The notes under the pieces are model-generated. The model was not told the DNA's origin. It was given only the letters and a program-made list of their open reading frames with translations, and searched no databases. From NCBI RefSeq assembly GCF_002532075.1, contig NZ_LYXE01000106.1, positions 1-44,528 of the forward strand: a stretch of DNA of 44,528 nt, read 5' to 3'. The stretch is from Candidatus Chloroploca asiatica. Its GTDB lineage: Bacteria; Chloroflexota; Chloroflexia; Chloroflexales; Chloroflexaceae. Shown piece by piece: positions 39,993 to 44,528 of this stretch; positions within the stretch are counted from its first letter, which is position 1, and each line of letters begins with the position of its first letter. The position numbers and the translations under genes are program-made.

Positions 39993-42626
39993 ATGCCACG
40001 CACAATCCGCCGCACGCCTCGTCGGCGTCTCCAGCATGCCAATCGCCTCTACCGAGTGCTGAGTCGGGTCAGTGAGACGATTGTGCGCCGGAATGACCGC
40101 CTGCTGCTTTTTGCCGATGTCTGTCAGATTGCGGTGGAAGAAGGGGGCTTCAAACTCGCCTGGATCGGACTGGTCGATGAACGGACGGGTCGCGTGGTGC
40201 CGATGGGCGTCAGCGGGGAAGCGTCCTCATACCCCTATGCGATCAAGGTGACGAGCCGGGATGAACCGGCGGGTCGCGGGCCGACAGGCACCGCTATTCG
40301 TGAAGGGCGTGCGGTAGTCTGCAACAACATTGCCGACAGCGTCAACACACGTCCGTGGCACCATCTGGCGGCCCATCATGCCTTACGAGCCTCAGGGGCG
40401 TTTCCGCTCGTTGTTTATGGACGGGCCATCGGTGCGCTCAACCTCTATGCCGATAGCCGGGGCTTTTTTGATCGGCAGGAAGTCGGCATGCTCGAACAGG
40501 TCGCAAATGTAATCTCGTTTGCGCTCGAAAAACTGGAAGAAGAAGAGCGCCGCAACCGCGATGAGACCAACCGCCAGCTTGATATTGAACGGCAAGAGGC
40601 CCTGCTGCACCTGACCGAGATGACCAGCCAGAGCGAACGTGAGGTAATCGAGTATGCACTCGAAGAGGCAGTGCGACTGACCAGCAGCAGCATTGGGTAC
40701 CTCCACTTTGTCCTTGCCGATGGTGTCAACCTCCAACTGTTTACCTGGTCAAGTAGCGTACGCGAGGCGTGCTCGGTCGCCGCGAACACCCACTATCCCA
40801 TCGCCAGCGCTGGCGTGTGGGTGGATTGCCTGCGCACGCGAGCCCCCGTCTTCCACAACGATTATCAAAATCTCCCCGATCGTCATGGCTACCCCGAAGG
40901 GCATATCCATCTGATCCGCCATATGAGTGTCCCCCTGATCGACGGCGACCAGATCGTGGCAATTGCCGGCGTGGGCAATAAACTTGATCATTACGATGAG
41001 AAAGATGCCCGTCAGTTGCTCCTCTTTATGAGTGGCATGTGGGCGATGATCCAGCGCAAACGCGCCGAGTCGGCCCTCCGCGAGAGCGAAGCGCGCTACC
41101 GACGCCTTACCGAACATGCCCCTGACATCATCTATCGGTACCGCCTGCACCCCGATCCAGGCTTTGAGTATGTAAGCCCGGCGGTCACGACCCTGACTGG
41201 TTATACCCCAGACGATCATTATGCCGATCCGCAACTTGGCTATAAATTGATCCATCCTGAAGATCGCCATACCCTGAAAGATATGGCGGAAGGAGGCTTG
41301 AGTTTCAAGCCAATGGAATTGCGCTGGGTATGCCGCGATGGTGCTGAACTCTGGGTTGAACAACGCAATGTACCTGTCTACAATGCCACTGGCGAGATCA
41401 TTGCGATCGAAGGGATTGCGCGTGACATCACGGATCGTAAACTCGCCGAGACGACCCTGCGGGCTGAGCGGGCCCAACTTGAATACTGGGTGATGGAGCG
41501 AACGCGCGATCTGCGCCACGAACGTGATCGCACCCGTGCGATGCTCGAAGCCTTGAGCGAAGCCGTGATTGTCGTTGATCCAAACGGGGTCATTGATTAC
41601 CTCAACCCTGCCGCGACTACCCTGACTGGGCTGCACGGCGGGATCAGTCCGACCGTCTGGGCATGGTGGCGCACACAGACGGCTGACGCAAACCCGAATG
41701 CTCAACTCTGTGCAGCGCTGAAGACTGGACGCCGCTGGCAGGGTGAGGTGACGCTGGTTGATGCCAGTGGTATTCCCTACGATGCGGCGATCACGGTTGC
41801 CCCCCTCTTCGATCCTGATGCACCAGGCCATCCCGTGCGTTTTGTGACGGTTCACCGCGATATTACGGCAACCCGGGCTGCTGAGCGGATGAAGGATCAG
41901 TTTGTCTCGAATGTCTCGCACGAGTTGCGCTCACCCACCTCGTTGATCACCATGCTTTCGGGCAATCTCGAATTGCTCTACCACCGGCTTGATGATACCC
42001 GTCGCCTCGCGATCATTGCGGATATTCGTGCCCATACCCGTACCCTGAATGAACTCATCGGCAGTGTCCTGGAAATTTCACGCATTGACGGCGGGCGTGT
42101 GGATGGTGAACGCCACAGCATCGATCTGATGCGCCTGGTACGCGACGAGGTAGCCCAGTTTCTGCCGGTAGCGCGGCGCAAACATTTGAACCTGACAGTC
42201 GAGCGCGGTCAGGCCCTGCCCATCATTGCGGAAGAGGGCCAGATACGCCAGGTCTTGCGCAATCTCTTGACCAACGCGCTCAAGTTCACGCCTGAGCATG
42301 GCCAGATTGTGTGTACAGGGGTCATCGTTGCCGATCAACTTGATCATACCTGGCCTGGGCACGTACGCCTGCCAGCTGGGCAATGGGTGGCCCTACGGAT
42401 CAGCGATAATGGCATCGGCATTCGGACAACGGATCTACCACATATCTTTGAACGTTTCTATCGTGCCGAAACCCAAGGCAACATTCCTGGTACAGGGCTG
42501 GGCCTCTCGATTGCCAATGAACTGGTGCGCCTGCATGGCGGCACGATTGAAGTCAGGTCGACCCTGGGAATGGGCAGTACCTTTGTCATCTACCTGCCCC
42601 TTGACAGTGATGAAGAGGTCGTATGA
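39993..42626 (+). CDS. Hybrid-input sensor histidine kinase (2 GAF, 2 PAS, HisKA, HATPase)
   Basis: The 877-residue protein has no membrane helices and is probably cytoplasmic. GAF domains lie at about residues 25-180 (FKLAWIGLVDERTGRVVPMG) and 200-360 (SSIGYLHFVLADG; HMSVPLIDGDQIVAIAGVGNK). PAS domains start at about 369 (HAPDIIYRYRLHPDPGFEYVS) and 516 (MLEALSEAVIVVDPNGVIDYLNPA). The phosphorylated His643 is in SNVSHELRSPTSL. The ATPase has the N box from N757, G1 DNGIGI (about 805) and G2 GTGLGLSIANEL. It probably senses cytoplasmic signals. Its stop overlaps the response regulator start (ATGA), so the two are a cognate pair. Confidence 0.93.
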   Translation: MPRTIRRTPRRRLQHANRLYRVLSRVSETIVRRNDRLLLFADVCQIAVEEGGFKLAWIGLVDERTGRVVPMGVSGEASSYPYAIKVTSRDEPAGRGPTGTAIREGRAVVCNNIADSVNTRPWHHLAAHHALRASGAFPLVVYGRAIGALNLYADSRGFFDRQEVGMLEQVANVISFALEKLEEEERRNRDETNRQLDIERQEALLHLTEMTSQSEREVIEYALEEAVRLTSSSIGYLHFVLADGVNLQLFTWSSSVREACSVAANTHYPIASAGVWVDCLRTRAPVFHNDYQNLPDRHGYPEGHIHLIRHMSVPLIDGDQIVAIAGVGNKLDHYDEKDARQLLLFMSGMWAMIQRKRAESALRESEARYRRLTEHAPDIIYRYRLHPDPGFEYVSPAVTTLTGYTPDDHYADPQLGYKLIHPEDRHTLKDMAEGGLSFKPMELRWVCRDGAELWVEQRNVPVYNATGEIIAIEGIARDITDRKLAETTLRAERAQLEYWVMERTRDLRHERDRTRAMLEALSEAVIVVDPNGVIDYLNPAATTLTGLHGGISPTVWAWWRTQTADANPNAQLCAALKTGRRWQGEVTLVDASGIPYDAAITVAPLFDPDAPGHPVRFVTVHRDITATRAAERMKDQFVSNVSHELRSPTSLITMLSGNLELLYHRLDDTRRLAIIADIRAHTRTLNELIGSVLEISRIDGGRVDGERHSIDLMRLVRDEVAQFLPVARRKHLNLTVERGQALPIIAEEGQIRQVLRNLLTNALKFTPEHGQIVCTGVIVADQLDHTWPGHVRLPAGQWVALRISDNGIGIRTTDLPHIFERFYRAETQGNIPGTGLGLSIANELVRLHGGTIEVRSTLGMGSTFVIYLPLDSDEEVV

Positions 42627-43366
42627 AGAGCATGGCTGCGATTCTCGTCATTGACGATCAGATCGAGCATCTGCAAGCCGTACAGATGCTACTCGAGGCC
42701 GAAGGGTATCGCGTGACGCTGTGTACCTCGGCGAGCGAAGCACTGACCATCCTTGAAACAGAGCCGATCAATCTGATCCTGGCTGATGTCGCGATGCCGC
42801 AAATGAATGGCTACCAGTTGCTCGAAACGATTCGCCGTCGGGTTGAATGGACCGGTATTCCCCTGGTCTATCTGACCGGCCGTGCCCTTGACAGCGATAT
42901 TCGGTTTGGCAAAGCGCTCGGTGCTGACGATTACCTCACGAAACCGATTCAACCAGAAGATCTCCTGGCCGTGGTCGAGGGCAAATTGCGACGATATGCC
43001 CAACTGCTCCAGCAGACACCCGCTGTCCAGCCAACCAGCGTCGAGCAACTACTCCAGCTTGGGCCGCTGCTAATTGATCCTGAGCGCCACCGCGCCTGGA
43101 TACACGAAGAAGAACTGATGCTCTCCGCACGAGAATTCACCCTGCTCACCTGTCTCGTGCGTCAGGCTGGCCGCGTCATGTCAGCACGAGAGTTGGTACG
43201 CATCACGCACAAACTTGACCTCGACGACACCGACGAAGCCCGTGAACTGGTTCGTCCCCTGGTACGTACCCTCCGGCAGAAACTGAACCTTTCACCTGGA
43301 CAACCAGGATCCATCGAAACCGTGCGCGGCCTGGGCTATCGCATGCTCGAAGTACCTCCGCTGTAA
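42623..43366 (+). CDS. OmpR/PhoB-family response regulator
   Basis: The 247-residue protein has a receiver domain (about residues 1-125) with the acidic pair in VIDDQ, the phospho-acceptor Asp55 in ILADVAMP and Lys107 in LTKPI, and a winged helix DNA-binding domain (about 150-245) with LSAREFTLLTCLVRQAGRVMSARELV and the wing RGLGYRML. It is the cognate partner of the upstream kinase, with a 4-nt overlap. Two downstream promoters carry 11-bp tandem repeats placed as for a PhoB-type activator, so this protein is the likely binder, though this is inferred. Confidence 0.93.
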   Translation: MKSMAAILVIDDQIEHLQAVQMLLEAEGYRVTLCTSASEALTILETEPINLILADVAMPQMNGYQLLETIRRRVEWTGIPLVYLTGRALDSDIRFGKALGADDYLTKPIQPEDLLAVVEGKLRRYAQLLQQTPAVQPTSVEQLLQLGPLLIDPERHRAWIHEEELMLSAREFTLLTCLVRQAGRVMSARELVRITHKLDLDDTDEARELVRPLVRTLRQKLNLSPGQPGSIETVRGLGYRMLEVPPL

Positions 43367-43373
43367 GCTCACC

Positions 43374-43433
43374 AAACTTCACGCAAACTTCCCGTAAGTT
43401 ATGCTTCTCAGCATCGACATGCTCGGTTATGCT
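43374..43433 (+). promoter_or_regulatory. Promoter with tandem 11-bp repeats before the PAS-domain gene
   Basis: Two direct repeats AAACTTCACGC (43374-43384) and AAACTTCCCGT (43385-43395) are followed by 9 nt, a weak -35 TTCTCA (43405-43410), 17 nt, and a -10 TATGCT (43428-43433). OmpR/PhoB-family activators typically bind such 11-bp repeats just upstream of a weak -35. The next gene begins 31 nt later. Confidence 0.72.
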
Positions 43434-43464
43434 GTACACAAGCTTGCCAGAATATTGACAAAGT

Positions 43465-43827
43465 ATGTTCAGAATGCACTTCGTTATGACCCAGCACTTG
43501 CCAACCACCCCCGACACTGATAGTCGTTCACAACTGCGTGCCACGATCAACCTGAGCGGATCAATCGTCTCCCTCGATGGAGCCTGGCATCAACAACTTG
43601 GGTGGCCCGCCGAGGGCTTGCTTGACACGATTTTTGTCACCCATGTCTATCCTGATGATCTCGAGCACGTGATCAGTGCGATCCATCTGGCGGTCAGTAA
43701 CGAACAACCTGTGCGCTTTCGTTGCCGCTACAGCCACTACAACAACTCGTATCTGCCAATTAACTGGCAGGCCCACTTCAAGCTTGATACCCTCTACATT
43801 GAACTGATCGGGCTCCTTGCACGATAA
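43465..43827 (+). CDS. Single PAS-domain protein
   Basis: The 120-residue protein appears to be one PAS-like domain. It has INLSGSIVSLDGAWHQQLGWPAEGLLDTIFVTHVYPDDLEHVISAI, which follows the PAS pattern of a G-W-x-x-E-L/G-like segment and an H-P-D-D-like helix start, followed by VRFRCRYSHYNNSYLPINWQAHF. No output domain is present, so it may act as a stand-alone sensor or adaptor for another protein, for example the nearby kinase. The start is unsure: ATG at 43465 or 43486, and neither has a good ribosome-binding site. Its promoter carries tandem 11-bp repeats of the same type as the CBM48 gene promoter. Confidence 0.7.
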   Translation: MFRMHFVMTQHLPTTPDTDSRSQLRATINLSGSIVSLDGAWHQQLGWPAEGLLDTIFVTHVYPDDLEHVISAIHLAVSNEQPVRFRCRYSHYNNSYLPINWQAHFKLDTLYIELIGLLAR

Positions 43828-43833
43828 TTCCAC

Positions 43834-43893
43834 AAATTGCACGGAAATTGCACGCCTGATAGCAATGACATTGAACGCACAATCCGGTATGCT
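43834..43893 (+). promoter_or_regulatory. Promoter with tandem 11-bp repeats before the CBM48 gene
   Basis: Direct repeats AAATTGCACGG (43834-43844) and AAATTGCACGC (43845-43855), 9 nt, ATGACA (43865-43870; 5 of 6 to consensus), 17 nt and TATGCT (43888-43893). The layout is identical in every distance to the promoter at 43374-43433. The leader to the ATG at 44045 is about 145 nt, and 43894-44044 holds no other recognisable element. Confidence 0.75.
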
Positions 43894-44044
43894 CCATGCT
43901 ATAGGCACATCCCCGTAACGCCAACATCCAGGTCAGTTGTGTCCTCAATTATTTTTAGCTCACGCACAATGGAACAGTTTTTCCATGCCAGGATCGCATG
44001 AACACAGGGGCTGCTTCCAATAAGGCATTCAAGGAAAATGTACC

Positions 44045-44341
44045 ATGGTTATCAAACACACTGTGCCTGATCAGCCCGACAAGCTACAACTCACCTTTTC
44101 TGTACCCTCCTCGATCTGGGCTGACCAGATCTATCTAGTCGGTGATTTCAACGAATGGAACGCCCGAGCCACACCACTGCGCCGCTATGAGGACGGTTGG
44201 AGTATCGCCCTCCTGGTTGACCGTGATAACCGTTACGGCTATCGCTATCTGCTTGACGACCATTCAGATATGTGTGACTGCCACGCCGATGCGTATGCAC
44301 GCGCGGCTGATGGTAGCGCGATGTCTGTCGTTGTAAGTTAA
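44045..44341 (+). CDS. Stand-alone CBM48 / glycogen-binding domain protein
   Basis: The 98-residue protein is a lone CBM48 (isoamylase N-terminal/AMPK-beta-type) domain. The typical segments are QIYLVGDFNEWN (about residues 28-39) with the aromatic and polar residues used for glucan contact, ATPLRRYEDGWSIALLV and YGYRYLLDD. No catalytic domain follows, so it may bind glycogen or target a partner to it. The family is usually fused to branching or debranching enzymes. AAGGA precedes the ATG. Its promoter shares the tandem 11-bp repeat layout of the PAS-gene promoter. Confidence 0.85.
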   Translation: MVIKHTVPDQPDKLQLTFSVPSSIWADQIYLVGDFNEWNARATPLRRYEDGWSIALLVDRDNRYGYRYLLDDHSDMCDCHADAYARAADGSAMSVVVS

Positions 44342-44394
44342 TACCACGCCGTCAAACCTCAGGGCGATTGCATCATACGAAATCGGATACAACG

Positions 44395-44528
44395 GGGCAC
44401 CCGCAAGGGGTGCCCGTACAGGGCCGGGGGCCGATCCCGGTGTAGGGGCACCCCTTGCGGGTGCCCTTGCGGGTGCCCTTGCGGGTGCCCTTGCGGGTGC
44501 CCTTGCGGGTGCCCTTGCGGGTGCCCTT
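44395..44528 (+). repeat. Long hairpin whose 3' arm is extended by a 12-bp tandem array (cut by window edge)
   Basis: A 21-bp perfect inverted repeat (44395-44415 with 44446-44466), extended by TACA/TGTA across one mismatch, follows the CBM48 gene by 53 nt. The last 12 nt of its 3' arm (TTGCGGGTGCCC, 44455-44466) is the first of six full copies that run to 44526, with the seventh cut by the window end. Total copy number is therefore unknown. The core resembles palindromic intergenic repeats found in other genomes (recalled, not checked). Confidence 0.85.

Noticed and set aside
43455-43460. TTGACA as a -35 for a second promoter of the PAS gene
   Set aside because: No acceptable -10 lies 15-19 nt downstream, and it would start transcription inside the gene.

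Overview
The window looks like a chromosome segment from a member of the Chloroflexota, most likely class Chloroflexia. This is inferred from protein character: Bacillus-like uS12, long membrane GT-C glycosyltransferases, a remnant of a surface protein ending in a hydrophobic-basic tail, and a nitroreductase-fold protein of the F420 type. No rRNA or tRNA gene is present to confirm it. Coding density is high. Many genes end in long perfect hairpins, often without a T-tract. There is no prophage, insertion sequence or CRISPR array.

Region 1 (1-4657) is the str operon on the minus strand: rpsL, rpsG, fusA, a SAM-dependent methyltransferase, then tuf, which runs off the left edge. A consensus promoter (TTGACA-N17-TATACT) lies upstream of rpsL. 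Region 2 (4658-13593) holds a membrane Fe-S oxidoreductase with a heterodisulfide-reductase-like CCG module, an RRM RNA-binding protein with a long leader, an S9 peptidase, a two-domain Xre regulator with its own strong promoter, and a lipoprotein plus MacB-like permease pair without an ATPase. Region 3 (13784-21912) holds a two-gene ABC exporter, a DinG-family helicase with an N-terminal exonuclease, and a DUF368 lipid-carrier transporter. Both ends of the second exporter gene carry unusual arrays in which one arm of a hairpin is tandemly repeated.

Region 4 (21930-31805) holds an AGE-family sugar epimerase, a homocysteine S-methyltransferase, two paralogous GT-C membrane glycosyltransferases, a deazaflavin-dependent reductase, a beta-helix surface-protein remnant, and a GT2 polyprenyl-phosphate sugar synthase translationally coupled to one GT-C gene. 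The GT2 probably makes the lipid-linked sugar that the GT-C enzymes use. Region 5 (31902-37688) holds a P1B-4 metal ATPase with a TrmB-type regulator that has a perfect 13-bp inverted repeat in front of it, then small membrane proteins, a DCC thiol oxidoreductase, a 4-oxalocrotonate tautomerase homologue and an RluA pseudouridine synthase.

Region 6 (37685-44528) holds lutC and lutB (lactate oxidation, without lutA) and a divergent hybrid-input histidine kinase overlapping an OmpR/PhoB-type response regulator. These are followed by a lone PAS-domain protein and a lone CBM48 glycogen-binding protein. The promoters of these last two genes share one architecture: two 11-bp direct repeats, 9 nt, a -35 box, 17 nt, and TATGCT. 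This suggests a compact regulon of the neighbouring response regulator that links signal sensing to glycogen. That module, and the hairpin-arm arrays that recur at three sites, are the two most unusual things in the window.
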